From Camelus bactrianus (lineage: Eukaryota; Chordata; Mammalia; Artiodactyla; Camelidae), in NCBI RefSeq assembly GCF_048773025.1, contig NC_133541.1, positions 156,828,201 to 156,892,200 of the forward strand: a DNA stretch of 64,000 nucleotides. Direction: 5' to 3'. Made by a program: the position numbers and the translations under genes. Positions 35,870 through 49,000 of the stretch are shown in pieces. Position 1 is the stretch's first letter; each line of letters opens with the position of its first letter. The notes beneath the pieces are model-generated. The model was not told the DNA's origin and ran no database searches. It saw nothing but the letters and a program-made list of their open reading frames with translations.

Positions 35870-36905
35870 AGCAAACTCCACTCCATACATATATAAGGGG
35901 AGGTACTAGCTCCAAATCGGTTTTACAGTGAAAACTGCAGGAACTTTAAACAGGCCCTAGGAAACAGACTGAGAAACCAGAGTAAAAGTGTCAACTGCAA
36001 CCCGTGCCCTTGGTGCTAGATGAACGATCGCCTCTCTACATGCTCAGTTCTGAGAGATAAGTGTGTGTGAAAGCCATCCTTCACCTAGCTAGTTGGGAAC
36101 ACAAAGTTTCTTTTCAGTTGCAAACTCCACTCCATAAATATATATGGGGAGGTACTAGCTCAAACTCGGTTTTACAGTGAAAACTGCAGGAAATCCAAAC
36201 CGGCACTAGGAAACACACTGAGAAAGCAGAGAAAAAGTGTCTCCTGCAACCCGTTACCTTGGTGCTAGATGAACGAACGTCTCTCCACTTGCTCAGTTCT
36301 AAAAGATAAGTGTGTGTTAAAGCCGTCCTTCAATTAGGTTGTTGGGAACACAAAGTTTCTTTTCAGTAGCAAACTCCACTCCATACATATATATGGGGAA
36401 GTACTAGCTCCAACTCGGTTTTACAGTGAAAACTGCAGGAACTTTAAACAGGCACTAGGAAACAGACTGAGAAACCAGAGTAAAAGTGTCAACTGCAACC
36501 CGTTCCCTTGGTTCTAGATGAACGATCGCCTCTCTACATGCTCAGTTCTAAGAGATAAGTGTGTGTGAAAGCCATCCTTCACCTAGCTAGTTGGGAACAC
36601 AAAGTTTCTTTTCAGTTGCAAACTCCACTCTATAAATATATATGGGGAGGTACTAGCTCCAACTCGGTTTTACAGTGAAAACTGCAGGAAATCCAAACCG
36701 GCACTAGGAAACACACTGAGAAAGCAGAGAAAAAGTGTCTCCTGCAACCCGTTCCCTTGGTGCTAGATGAACGAACGTCTTTCCACTTGCTCAGTTCTGA
36801 GAGATAAGTGTGTGTGAAAGCCGTCCTTCACCTAGCTTGTTGGGAACACAAAGTTTCTTTTCAGTTGCAAACTCCATTCCATACATATATATGGGGAGGT
36901 ATAGC
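35870..36905 (+). repeat. 7-mer-spaced duplicated segment, copy 2
   Basis: Copy of 34,130-35,165, starting inside a chimeric monomer whose first half is ordinary (GAGAGATAAG, TTCACCTAGC) and whose second half is the AGTAGC / CATATATAAGGGG type. Identity ends near 36,905, where this copy has CTCCAACACTG and the first has CTCCAACTCGG. A third occurrence of the same order starts near 38,345, 2,486 bp (10 monomers) further on. Confidence 0.8.
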
Positions 36906-38344
36906 TCCAACACTGTTTTACAGTGAAAACTGCAGGAACTTCAAATAGGCACTAGGAAACAGACTGAGAAAGCAGAGAAAAAGTGTCTCCTGCAACCAGT
37001 TCCCTTGGTGCTAGATGAACGAACGTCTCTCCACTTGCTCAGTTCTGAGAGATAAGTGTGGGTGAAAGCCGTCCTTCACCTAGCTTGTTGGGAACACAAA
37101 GTTTCTTTTCAGTTGCAAACTCCATTCCATACATATATATGGGGAGGTATAGCTCCAACTCGGTTTTACAGTGCAAACTGCAGGAACTTCAAACCGGCAC
37201 TAGGAAACAGACTGAGAAAGCAGAGAAATAGTGTCTCCTGCAACCCGTTCCCTTGGTGCTAGATGAACGAACGTCTCTCCACTTGCTCAGTTCTGAGAGA
37301 TAAGTGTGTGTGAAAGCCGTCCTTCACCTAGCTTGTTGGGAACACAAAGTTTCTTTTCAGTTGCAAACTCCATTCCATACATATATATGGGGAGGTACTA
37401 GCTCCAACTCGGTTTTACAGTGAAAACTGCAGGAACTTCAAACCGGCACTAGGAAACAGACTGAGAAAGCAGAGAAAAAGTGTCTCCGGCAACCCGTTCC
37501 CTTGGTGCTAGGTGAACGAACGTCTCTCCACTTGCTCAGTTCTGAGATATAAGGGTGTGTGAAAGCCATCCTTCACCTAGCTTGTTGGGAACACAAAGTT
37601 TCTTTTCAGTTGCAAACTCCATTGCATACATATATATGGGGAGGTACAAGCTCCAACTCGGTTTTACAGTGAAAACTGCTGGAACTTCAAACCGGCACTA
37701 GGAAACAGACTGAGAAAGCAGAGAAAAGTGACTCCTGCAACCCGTTCTCTTGGTGCTAGATGAACGAACGTCTCTCCACTTGCTCAGTTCTGAGAGATAA
37801 GTGTGTGTGAAAGCCGTCCTTCACCTAGCTTGTTGGGAACACAAAGTTTCTTTTCAGTTGCAAACTCCATTCCATACATATATATGGGGAGGTACAAGCT
37901 CCAACTCGGTTTTACAGTGAAAACTGCAGGAACTTCAAACCGGCACTAGGAAACAGACTGAGAAAGCAGAGAAAAGGTTCTCCTGCAACCCGTTCCCTTG
38001 GTGCTAGATGAACGAACGTCTCTCCACTTGCTCAGTTCTGAGAGATAAGTGTGTGTGAAAGCCGTCCTTCACCTAGCTTGTTGGGAACACAAAGTTTCTT
38101 TTCAGTTGCAAACTCCATTCCATACATATATATGGGGAGGTACCAGCTCCAACTCGGTTTAACAGTGAAAACTGAAGGAACTTCAAACCGGCACTAGGAA
38201 ACAGACTGAGAAAGCAGAGAAAAAGTGTCTCCTGCAACCCGTTCCCTTTGTGCTAGATGAACGAACGTCTCTCCACTTGCTCAGTTCTGAAAGATAAGTG
38301 TGGGTGAAAGCCGTCATTCAATTAGCTTGTTGGGAACACAAAGT

Positions 38345-39230
38345 TTCTTTTCAGTAGCAAACTCCACTCCATACATATATAAGGGGAGGTACTAGCTCCA
38401 AATCGGTTTTACAGTGAAAACTGCAGGAACTTTAAACAGGCCCTAGGAAACAGACTGAGAAACCAGAGTAAAAATGTCAACTGCAACCCGTGCCCTTGGT
38501 GTTAGATGAACGATCGCCTCTCTACATGCTCAGTTCTGAGAGATAAGTGTGTGTGAAAGCCATCCTTCACCTAGCTAGTTGGGAACACAAAGTTTCTTTT
38601 CAGTTGCAAACTCCACTCCATAAATATATATGGGGAGGTACTAGCTCCAACCCGGTTTTACAGTGAAAACTGCAGGAAATCCAAACCGGCACTAGGAAAC
38701 ACACTGAGAAAGCAGAGAAAAAGTGTCTCCTGCAACCCGTTCCCTTGGTGCTAGATGAACGAACGTCTCTCCACTTGCTCAGTTCTAAAAGATAAGTGTG
38801 TGTTAAAGCCGTCCTTCAATTAGGTTGTTGGGAACACAAAGTTTCTTTTCAGTAGCAAACTCCACTCCATACATATATATGGGGAAGTACTAGCTCCAAC
38901 TCGGTTTTACAGTGAAAACTGCAGGAACTTTAAACAGGCACTAGGAAACAGACTGAGAAACCAGAGTAAAAGTGTCAACTGCAACCCGTTCCCTTGGTTC
39001 TAGATGAACGATCGCCTCTCTACATGCTCAGTTCTAAGAGATAAGTGTGTGTGAAAGCCATCCTTCACCTAGCTAGTTGGGAACACAAAGTTTCTTTTCA
39101 GTTGCAAACTCCACTCTATAAATATATATGGGGAGGTACTAGCTCCAACTCGGTTTTACAGTGAAAACTGCAGGAATTCCAAACCGGCACTAGGAAACAC
39201 ACTGAGAAAGCAGAGAAAAGTGTCTCCTGC
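38345..39230 (+). repeat. Third occurrence of the AAGGGG-AATTAGG-ACGATCGCC segment
   Basis: Repeats the order seen at 34,130 and 35,870: CATATATAAGGGG at about 38,367, AATTAGG at 38,818, then ACGATCGCC with CACTCTATAAATATA. It then departs from the other copies. After 39,170 it has GGAATTCCAAACC, and the following monomer has GTCTCTCC and GAGAGTTAAG with TTTTCTGTTGC, a block B trait. Confidence 0.78.
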
Positions 39231-39483
39231 AACCCGTTCCCTTGGTGCTAGATGAACGAACGTCTCTCCACTTGCTCAGTTCTGAGAGTTAAGTGTGTGT
39301 GAAAGCCGTCCTTCACCTAGCTTGTTGGGAACACAAAGTTTCTTTTCTGTTGCAAACTCCATTGCATACATATATATGGGGAGGTACTAGCTCCAACTCG
39401 GTTTTACAGTGAAAACTGCAGGAACTTCAAACCGGCACTAGGAAACAGACTGAGAAAGCAGAGAAAAAGTGTCTCCTGCAACC

Positions 39484-40475
39484 CGTTCCTTTGTTGCTAG
39501 ATGAACGAACGTCTCTCCACTTGCTCAGTTCTGAGAGGTAAGTGCGTGTGAAAGCCGTCCTTCACCTAGCTTGTTGGGAACACAAAGTTTCTTTTCAGTT
39601 GCAAACTCCATTCCATACATATATATGGGGAGGTACTAGCTCCAACTCGGTTTTACAGTGAAAACTGCAGGAACTTCAAACCGGCACTAGGAAACAGACT
39701 GAGAAAGCAGAGAAAAGTGTCTCCTGCAACCCGTTCCCTTGGTGCTAGATGAACGAACGTCTCTCCACTTGCTCAGTTCTGAGAGATGAGTCTGTGTGAA
39801 AGTCGTCCTTCACCTAGCTTGTTGGGAACACAAAGTTTCTTTTCAGTTGCAAACTCCATTGCATACATATATATGGGGACGTACAAGCTCCAACTCGGTT
39901 TTACAGTGAAAACTGTAGGAACTTCAAACCGGCACTAGGAAACAGACTGAGAAAGCAGAGAAAAGTGTCTCCTGCAACCCGTTCCTTTGTTGCTAGATGA
40001 ACGAACGTCTCTCCACTTGCTCAGTTCTGAGAGGTAAGTGTGTGTGAAAGCCGTCCTTCACCTAGCTTGTTGGGAACACAAAGTTTCTTTTCAGTTGCAA
40101 ACTCCATTCCATACATATATATGGGGAGGTACTAGCTCCAACTCGGTTTTACAGTGAAAACTGCAGGAACTTCAAACCGGCACTAGGAAACAGACTGAGA
40201 AAGCAGAGAAAAGTGTCTCCTGCAACCCGTTCCCTTGGTGCTAGATGAACGAACGTCTCTCCACTTGCTCAGTTCTGAGAGATGAGTCTGTGTGAAAGTC
40301 GTCCTTCACCTAGCTTGTTGGGAACACAAAGTTTCTTTTCAGTTGCAAACTCCATTGCATACATATATATGGGGACGTACAAGCTCCAACTCGGTTTTAC
40401 AGTGAAAACTGTAGGAACTTCAAACCGGCACTAGGAAACAGACTGAGAAAGCAGAGAAAAGTGTCTCCTGCAACC
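39484..40475 (+). repeat. Tandem dimer duplication (2 x 496 bp) with private variants
   Basis: Monomer starts at 39,484, 39,980 and 40,476 delimit two dimers. Both carry the private set CGTTCCTTTG, GAGAGATGAGTCTG with AAAGTCGTCC (39,781 and 40,277), GGGGACGTACAAG and AACTGTAGG. The first has GTGCGTGTG near 39,541 where the second has GTGTGTGTG. Close identity of rare variants indicates a recent two-monomer duplication. Confidence 0.87.
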
Positions 40476-41220
40476 CGTTCCCTTGGTGCTAGATGAACGA
40501 ACGTCTCTCCACTTGCTCAGTTCTGAGAGATAAGTGTGTGTGAAAGCCGTCCTTCACCAAGCTTGTTGGGAACACAAAGTTTCTTTTCAGTTGCAAACTC
40601 CATTGCATACATATATATGGGGAGGTACAAGCTCCAACTCGGTTTTACAGTGAAAACTGCAGGAACTTCAAACCGGCCCTAGGAAACAGACTCAGAAAGC
40701 AGAGAAAAAGTGTCTCCTGCAACCCGTTCCCTTGGTGCTAGATGAACGAACGTTTCTCTACTTGCTCAGTTCTGAGAGATAAGTGTGTGTGAAAGCCGTC
40801 ATTCACCTAGCTTGTTGGGAACACAAAGTTTCTTTTCAGTTGCAAACTCCATTGCATAAATATATATGGGGAGGTACAAGCTCCAACTCGGTTTTACAGT
40901 GAAAACTGCAGGAACTTCAAACCGGCACTAGGAAACAGACTGAGAAAGCAGAGAAAAGTGTCTCCTGCCACCCGTTCCCTTGGTGCTAGATGAACGAACG
41001 TCTCTCCACTTGCTCAGTTCTGAGAGATAAGTGTGTGTGAAAGCCGTCATTCACCTAGCTTGTTGGGAACACAAAGTTTCTTTTCAGTTGCAAACTCCAT
41101 TGCATAAATATATATGGGGAGGTATAAGCTCCAACTCGGTTTTACAGTGAAAACTGCAGGAACTTCAAACCGGCACTAGGAAACAGACTGAGAAAGCAGA
41201 GAAAAGTGTCTCCTGCAACC

Positions 41221-42709
41221 CGTTCTCTTGGTGCTAGATGAACGAACGTCTCTCCACTTGCTCAGTTCTGAGAGATAAGTGTGTGTGAAAGCCGTCCTTC
41301 ACGAAGCTTGTTGGGAACACAAAGTTTCTTTTCAGTTGCAAACTCCATTCCATACATATATATGGGGAGGTATAGCTCCAACACGGTTTTAGAGTGAAAA
41401 CTGCAGGAAATTCAAACCGGCACTAGGAAACAGACTTAGAAACCAGAGAAAAGTGTCTCCTGCAAACCGTTCCCTTGGTGCTTGATGAACGATCGTCTCT
41501 CTACATGCTCAGTTCTGAGAGATAAGTGTGTGTGAAAGCCGTCCTTCACCTAGCTTGTTGGGAACACAAAGTTTCTTTTCAGTTGCAAACTCCATTCCAT
41601 ACATATATATGGGGAGGTACCAGCTCCAACTCGGTTTAACAGTGAAAACTGAAGGAACTTCAAACCGGCACTAGGAAACAGACTGAGAAAGCAGAGAAAA
41701 AGTGTCTCCTGCAACCCGTTCCCTTGGTGCTAGATGAACGAACGTCTCTCCACTTGCTCAGTTCTGAGAGATAAGTGTGTGTGAAAGCCGTCCTTCACCT
41801 AGCTTGTTGGGAACACAAAGTTTCTTTTCAGTTGCAAACTCCATTCCATACATATATATGGGGAGGTACCAGCTCCAACTCGGTTTAACAGTGAAAACTG
41901 AAGGAACTTCAAACCGGCACTAGGAAACAGACTGAGAAAGCAGAGAAAAGTGTCTCCTGCAACCCGTTCTCTTGGTGCTAGATGAACGAACGTCTCTCCA
42001 CTTGCTCAGTTCTGAGAGATAAGTGTGTGTGAAAGCCGTCCTTCACGAAGCTTGTTGGGAACACAAAGTTTCTTTTCAGTTGCAAACTCCATTCCATACA
42101 TATATATGGGGAGGTATAGCTCCAACTCGGTTTTAGAGTGAAAACTGCAGGAAATTCAAACCGGCACTAGGAAACAGACTTAGAAACCAGAGAAAAGTGT
42201 CTCCTGCAAACCGTTCCCTTGGTGCTTGATGAACGATCGTCTCTCTACATGCTCAGTTATGAGAGATAAGTGTGTGTGAAAGCCGTCCTTCACCTAGCTT
42301 GTTGGGAACACAAAGTTTCTTTTCAGTTGCAAACTCCATTCCATACATATATATGGGGAGGTACCAGCTCCAACTCGGTTTAACAGTGAAAACTGAAGGA
42401 ACTTCAAACCGGCACTAGGAAACAGACTGAGAAAGCAGAGAAAAAGTGTCTCCTGCAACCCGTTCCCTTGGTGCTAGATGAACGAACGTCTCTCCACTTG
42501 CTCAGTTCTGAGAGATAAGTGTGTGTGAAAGCCGTCCTTCACCTAGCTTGTTGGGAACACAAAGTTTCTTTTCAGTTGCAAACTCCATTCCATACATATA
42601 TATGGGGAGGTACCAGCTCCAACTCGGTTTAACAGTGAAAACTGAAGGAACTTCAAACCGGCACTAGGAAACAGACTGAGAAAGCAGAGAAAAAGTGTCT
42701 CCTGCAACC
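41221..42709 (+). repeat. Tandem trimer duplication (744 + 745 bp), repeated at 54,879-56,367
   Basis: Each trimer is one AAGCTT monomer (ACGAAG 41301 and 42045) followed by two TACCAGC / TTTAACAG / TGAAGG monomers. The pattern is preserved in the second 55-mer copy (ACGAAG 54959 and 55703), so the trimer duplication predates the 55-mer duplication. Confidence 0.85.
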
Positions 42710-43087
42710 CGTTCCCTTTGTGCTAGATGAACGAACGTCTCTCCACTTGCTCAGTTCTGAAAGATAAGTGTGGGTGAAAGCCGTCATTCAATTAGCTTGT
42801 TGGGAACACAAAGTTTCTTTTCAGTAGCAAACTCCACTCCATACATATATAAGGGGAGGTACTAGCTCCAAATCGGTTTTACAGTGAAAACTGCAGGAAC
42901 TTTAAACAGGCACTAGGAAACAGACTGAGAAACCAGAGTAAAAGTGTCAACTGCAACCCGTGCCCTTGGTGCTAGATGAACGATCGCCTCTCTACATGCT
43001 CAGTTCTGAGAGATAAGTGTGTGTGAAAGCCATCCTTCACCTAGCTAGTTGGGAACACAAAGTTTCTTTTCAGTTGCAAACTCCACT

Positions 43088-43103
43088 CCATATATATATA
43101 TGG
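43088..43103. other. Perfect 16-bp AT-rich palindrome CCATATATATATATGG
   Basis: Most monomers have the near-palindrome CCATACATATATATGG. Here C to T makes it perfect. The same form occurs at 44,330-44,345 and, by the 13,658-bp duplication, at 56,746-56,761 and about 57,988. Alternating T-A of this kind can extrude or bend. No function is shown. Confidence 0.7.
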
Positions 43104-46000
43104 GGAGGTACTAGCTCCAACTCGGTTTTACAGTGAAAACTGCAGGAAATCCAAACCGGCACTAGGAAACACACTGAGAAAGCAGAGAAAAAGTGTCTCC
43201 TGCAACCTGTTCCCTTGGTGCTAGATGAACGAACGTCTCTACACTTGCTAAGTTCTGAGAGATAAGTGTGTGTGAAAGCCGTCCTTCACCTAGCTTGTTG
43301 GGAACACAAAGTTTCTTTTCAGTTGCAAACTCCATTCCATACATATATATGGGGAGGTACTAGCTCCAACTCTGTTTTACAGTGAAAACTGCAGGAACTT
43401 CAAACCGGCACTAGGAAACAGACTGAGAAAGCAGAGAAAAAGTGTCTCCTGCAACCCGTTCCCTTGGTGCTAGATGAACGAACGTCTCTCCAATTGCTCA
43501 GTTCTGAGAGATAAGTGTGTGTGAAAGCCGTCCTTCACCTAGCTTGTTGGGAACACAAAGTTTCTTTTCATTTGCAAACTCCATTCCTTACATATATATG
43601 TGGAGGTATAGCTCCAACTCGGTTTTACAGTGCAAACTGCAGGAACTTCAAACCGGCACTAGGAAACATACTGAGAAAGCAGAGAAAAAGTGTCTCCTGC
43701 AACCCGTTCCCTTGGTGCTAGATGAACGAACGTCTCTGTACACGCTCAGTTCTGAGAGAAAAGTGTGTGTGAAAGCCTTCCTTCACGTAGATTGTAGGGA
43801 CCACAAAGTTTCTTTTCAGTTGCAAACTCCACTCCATACATATATATTGGGAAGTACAAGCTCCAACACGGTTTAACAGAGAAAACTGCAGGAACTTCAA
43901 ACCGGCACTAGGAAACAGACTGAGAAAGCAGAGAAAAAGTGTCTCCTGCAACCCGTCCACTTGGTGCTAGATGAACAAACGTATCTCCACTTGCTCAGTT
44001 CTGAGAGATAAGTGTGTGTGACAGCCGAACTTCAACAGGCTTTTTGGGTACACAAAGTTTCTTTTCAGTTGCAAACTCCATTCCATACATATATATGGGT
44101 AGGTACTAGCTCCAACTCGGTTTTAGTGTGAAAACTGCAGGAAATTCAAACCGGCACTAGGAAACAGACATAGAAACCAGAGAAAAGTGTCTCCTGCAAA
44201 CCGTTCCCTTGATGCTAGATGAACGATCGTCTCTCTACATGCTCAGTTCTGAGAGATAAGTGTGTGTGAAACCGTCCTTCACCAAGCTAGTTGGGAACAC
44301 AAAGTTTCTTTTCAGTTGCAAACTACAATCCATATATATATATGGGGAGGTACTAGCTCCAACTCGTTTTTACAGTGAAAACTGCAGGAACTTCAAACCG
44401 GCACTAGGAAACAGACTGAGAAAGCAGAGAAAAAGTGTTTCCTGCAAACCGTTCCATTGGTGCAAGGTGAACAAACGTCTCTCCACTTGCTCAGTTCTGA
44501 GAGATAAGTGTGTGTGAAAGCCGTCCTTCACCTAACTTGTTGGGAACACAAAGTTTCTTTTCAGTTGCAAACTCCATTCCATACATATATATGGGGAGGT
44601 ACCAGCTCCAACTCGGTTTAACAGTGAAAACTGAAGGAACTTCAAACCGGCACTAGGAAACAGACTGAGAAAGCAGAGAAAAAGTGTGTCCTGCAACCCG
44701 TTCCCTTGGTGCTAGATGAACGAACGTCTCTCCACTTGCTCAGTTCTAAAAGACAAGTGTGTGTTAAAGCCGTCCTTCAATTAGGTTGTTGGGAACACAA
44801 AGTTTCTTTTCAGTAGCACACTCCACTCCATACATATATATGGGGAGTTACTAGCTCCAACACTGTTTTACAGTGAAAACTGCAGGAACTTCAAACCGGC
44901 ACTAGGAAACAGACTGAGAAAGCAGAGAAAAAGTGTCTCCTGCAACCAGTTCACTTGGTGCTAGATGAACGAACGTCTCTCCACTTGCTCAGTTCTGAGA
45001 GATAAATGTGTGTGAAAGCCGTCCTTCAACTAGCTTGTTGGGAACACAAAGTTTCTTTTCAGTTGCAAACTCCATTCCATACATATATATGGGGAGGTAT
45101 AGCTCCAACTCGGTTTTACAGTGCAAACTGCAGGAACTTCAAACCGGCACTAGGAAACAGACTGAGAAAGCAGAGAAAAAGTGTCTCCTGCAACCCGTTC
45201 CCTTGGTGCTAGATGAACGAACGTCTCTCCACTTGCTCAGTTCTGAAAGATAAGTGTGGGTGAAAGCCGTCCTTCAATTAGCTTGTTGGGAACACAAAGT
45301 TTCTTTTCAGTAGCAAACTCCACTCCATACATATATAAGGGGAGGTACTAGCTCCAACTCGGTTTTACAGAGAAAACTGCAGGAACTTCAAACCGGCACT
45401 AGGAAAGAGACTGAGAAAGCAGAGAAAAAGTGTCTCCTGCAACCCGTCCCCTTGGTGCTAGATGAACAAACGTATCTCCACTTGATCAGTTCTGAGAGAT
45501 AAGTGTGTGTGACAGCCGAACTTCAACTAGCTTTTTGGGTACAGAAAGTTTCTTTTCAGTTGCAAACTCCATTCCATACATATATATGGGTAGGTACTAG
45601 CTCCAACTCGGTTTTAGTGTGAAAACTGCAGGAAATTCAAACCGGCACTTGGAAACAGACATAGAAACCAGAGAAAAATGTCTCCTGCAAACCTTTCCCT
45701 TGATGCTAGATGAACGAACGTCTCTCCACTTGCTCAGTTCTGAGAGATAAGTGTGTGTGAAAGCCGTCCTTCACCTAGCTTGTTGGGAACACAAAGTTTC
45801 TTTTCAGTTGCAAACTCCATTCCATACATATATATGGGGAGGTACAAGTTCCAACACGGTTTTACAGTGAAAACTGCAGGAACTTCAAACCGGCACTAGG
45901 AAACAGACTGAGAAAGCAGAGAAAAGTGTCTCCTGCAACCCGTTCCCTTGGTGCTAGATGAACGAACGTCTCTCCACTTGCTCAGTTCTAAAAGATAAGT

Positions 46001-49000
46001 GTGTGTTAAAGCCGTCCTTCAATTAGGTTGTTGGGAACACAAAGTTTCTTTTCAGTAGCAAACTCCACTCCATACATATATATGGGGAAGTACTAGCTCC
46101 AACTCGGTTTTACAGTGAAAACTGCAGGAACTTTAAACAGGCACTAGGAAACAGACTGAGAAACCAGAGTAAAAGTGTCAACTGCAACCCGTTCCCTTGG
46201 TTCTAGATGAACGATCGCCTCTCTACATGCTCAGTTCTAAGAGATAAGTGTGTGTGAAAGCCATCCTTCACCTAGCTAGTTGGGAACACAAAGTTTCTTT
46301 TCAGTTGCAAACTCCACTCTATAAATATATATGGGGAGGTACTAGCTCCAACTCGGTTTTACAGTGAAAACTGCAGGAAATCCAAACCGGCACTAGGAAA
46401 CACACTGAGAAAGCAGAGAAAAAGTGTCTCCTTCAACCCGTTCCCTTGGTGCTAGATGAACGAACGTCTTTCCACTTGCTCAGTTCTGAGAGATAAATGT
46501 GTGTGAAAGCCGTCCTTCACCTAGCTTGTTGGGAACACAAAGTTTCTTTTCAGTTGCAAACTCCATTCCATACATATATATGGGGAGGTACTAGCTCCAA
46601 CACTGTTTTACAGTGAAAACTGCAGGAACTTCAAACCGGCACTAGGAAACAGACTGAGAAAGCAGAGAAAAAGTGTCTCCTGCAACCAGTTCCCTTGGTG
46701 CTAGATGAACGAACGTCTCTCCACTTGCTCAGTTCTGAGAGATAAGTGTGGGTGAAAGTCGTCCTTCACCTAGCTTGTTGGGAACACAAAGTTTCTTTTC
46801 AGTTGCAAACTCCATTCCATACATATATATGGGGAGGTATAGCTCCAACTCGGTTTTACAGTGCAAACTGCAGGAACTTCAAACCGGCACTAGGAAACAG
46901 ACTGAGAAAGCAGAGAAATAGTGTCTCCTGCAACCCGTTCCCTTGGTGCTAGATGAACGAACGTCTCTCCACTAGCTCAGTTCTGAGAGATAAGTGTGTG
47001 TGAAAGCCGTCCTTCACCTAGCTTGTTGGGAACACAAAGTTTCTTTTCAGTTGCAAACTCCATTCCATACATATATATGGGGAGGTACTAGCTCCAACTC
47101 GGTTTTACAGTGAAAACTGCAGGAACTTCAAACCGGCACTAGGAAACAGACTGAGAAAGCAGAGAAAAAGTGTCTCCGGCAACCCGTTCCCTTTGTGCTA
47201 GGTGAACGAACGTCTCTCCACTTGCTCAGTTCTGAGAGATAAGGGTGTGTGAAAGCCATCCTTCACCTAGCTTGTTGGGAACACAAAGTTTCTTTTCAGT
47301 TGCAAACTCCATTGCATACATATATATGGGGAGGTACAAGCTCCAACTCGGTTTTACAGTGAAAACTGCAGGAACTTCAAACCGGCACTAGGAAACAGAC
47401 TGAGAAAGCAGAGAAAAGTGACTCCTGCAACCCGTTCTCTTGGTGCTAGATGAACGAACGTCTCTCCACTTGCTCAGTTCTGAGAGATAAGTGTGTGTGA
47501 AAGCCGTCCTTCACCTAGCTTGTTGGGAACACAAAGTTTCTTTTCAGTTGCAAACTCCATTCCATACATATATATGGGGAGGTACAAGCTCCAACTCGGT
47601 TTTTTAGTGAAAACTGCAGGAACTTCAAACCGGCACTAGGAAACAGACTGAGAAACCAGAGAAAAGTGTCTCCTGCAACCCGTTCCCTTGGTGCTAGATG
47701 AACGAACGTCTCTCCACTTGCTCAGTTCTGAGAGATAAGTGTGTGTGAAAGCCGTCCTTCACCTAGCTTGTTGGGAACACAAAGTTTCTTTTCAGTTGCA
47801 AACTCCATTCCATACATATATATGGGGAGGTACTAGCTCCAACTCGGTTTTACAGTGAAAACTGCAGGAACTTCAAACCGGCACTAGGAAACAGACTGAG
47901 AAAGCAGTGAAAAAGTGTCTCCTGCAACCTTTCCTTTGTTGCTAGATGAACGAACGTCTCTCCACTTGCTCAGTTCTGAGAGGTAAGTGTGTGTGAAAGC
48001 CGTCCTTCACCTAGCTTGTTGGGAACACAAAGTTTCTTTTCAGTTGCAAACTCCATTCCATACATATATATGGGGAGGTACTAGCTCCAACTCGGTTTTA
48101 CAGTGAAAACTGCAGGAACTTCAAACCGGCACTAGGAAACAGACTGAGAAAGCAGAGAAAAAGTGTCTCCTGCAACCCTTTCCTTTGTTGCTAGATGAAC
48201 GAACGTCTCTCCACTTGCTCAGTTCTGAGAGGTAAGTGTGTGTGAAAGCCGTCCTTCACCTAGCTTGTTGGGAACACAAAGTTTCTTTTCAGTTGCAAAC
48301 TCCATTCCATACATATATATGGGGAGGTACTAGCTCCAACTCGGTTTACAGTGAAAACTGCAGGAACTTCAAACCGGCACTAGGAAACAGACTGAGAAAG
48401 CAGAGAAAAAGTGTCTCCTGCAACCCGTTCCCTTGGTGCTAGATGAACGAACGTCTCTCCACTTGCTCAGTTCTGAGATATAAGTGTGTGTGAAAGCCGT
48501 TCTTCACATAGCTTGTTGGGAACACAAAGTTTCTTTTCAGTTGCAAACTTCATTGCATACATATATATGGGGAGGTACAAGTTCCAACTCGGTTTTACAG
48601 TGAAAACTGTAGGAACTTCAAACCGGCACTAGGAAACAGACTGAGAAAGCAGAGAAAAGTGTCTCCTGCAACCCGTTCCCTTGGTGCTAGATGAACGAAC
48701 GTCTCTCCACTTGCTCAGTTCTGAGAGATAAGTGTGTGTGAAAGCCATCCTTCACCTAGCTAGTTGGGAACACAAAGTTTCTTTTCAGTTGCAAACTCCA
48801 CTCCATAAATATATATGGGGAGGTACTAGCTCCAACTCGGTTTTACAGTGAAAACTGCAGGAAATCCAAACCGGCACTAGGAAACACACTGAGAAAGCAG
48901 AGAAAAAGTGTCTCCTGCAACCCGTTCCCTTGGTGCTAGATGAACGAACGTCTCTCCACTTGCTCAGTTCTAAAAGATAAGTGTGTGTTAAAGCCGTCCT

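Noticed and set aside
43517-43876. 119-residue open frame (also at 57,175-57,534)
   Set aside because: The longest frame in the window spans about one and a half monomers and exists because of chance variants in one duplicated stretch. It has no ATG start, no known motif and no codon signature.
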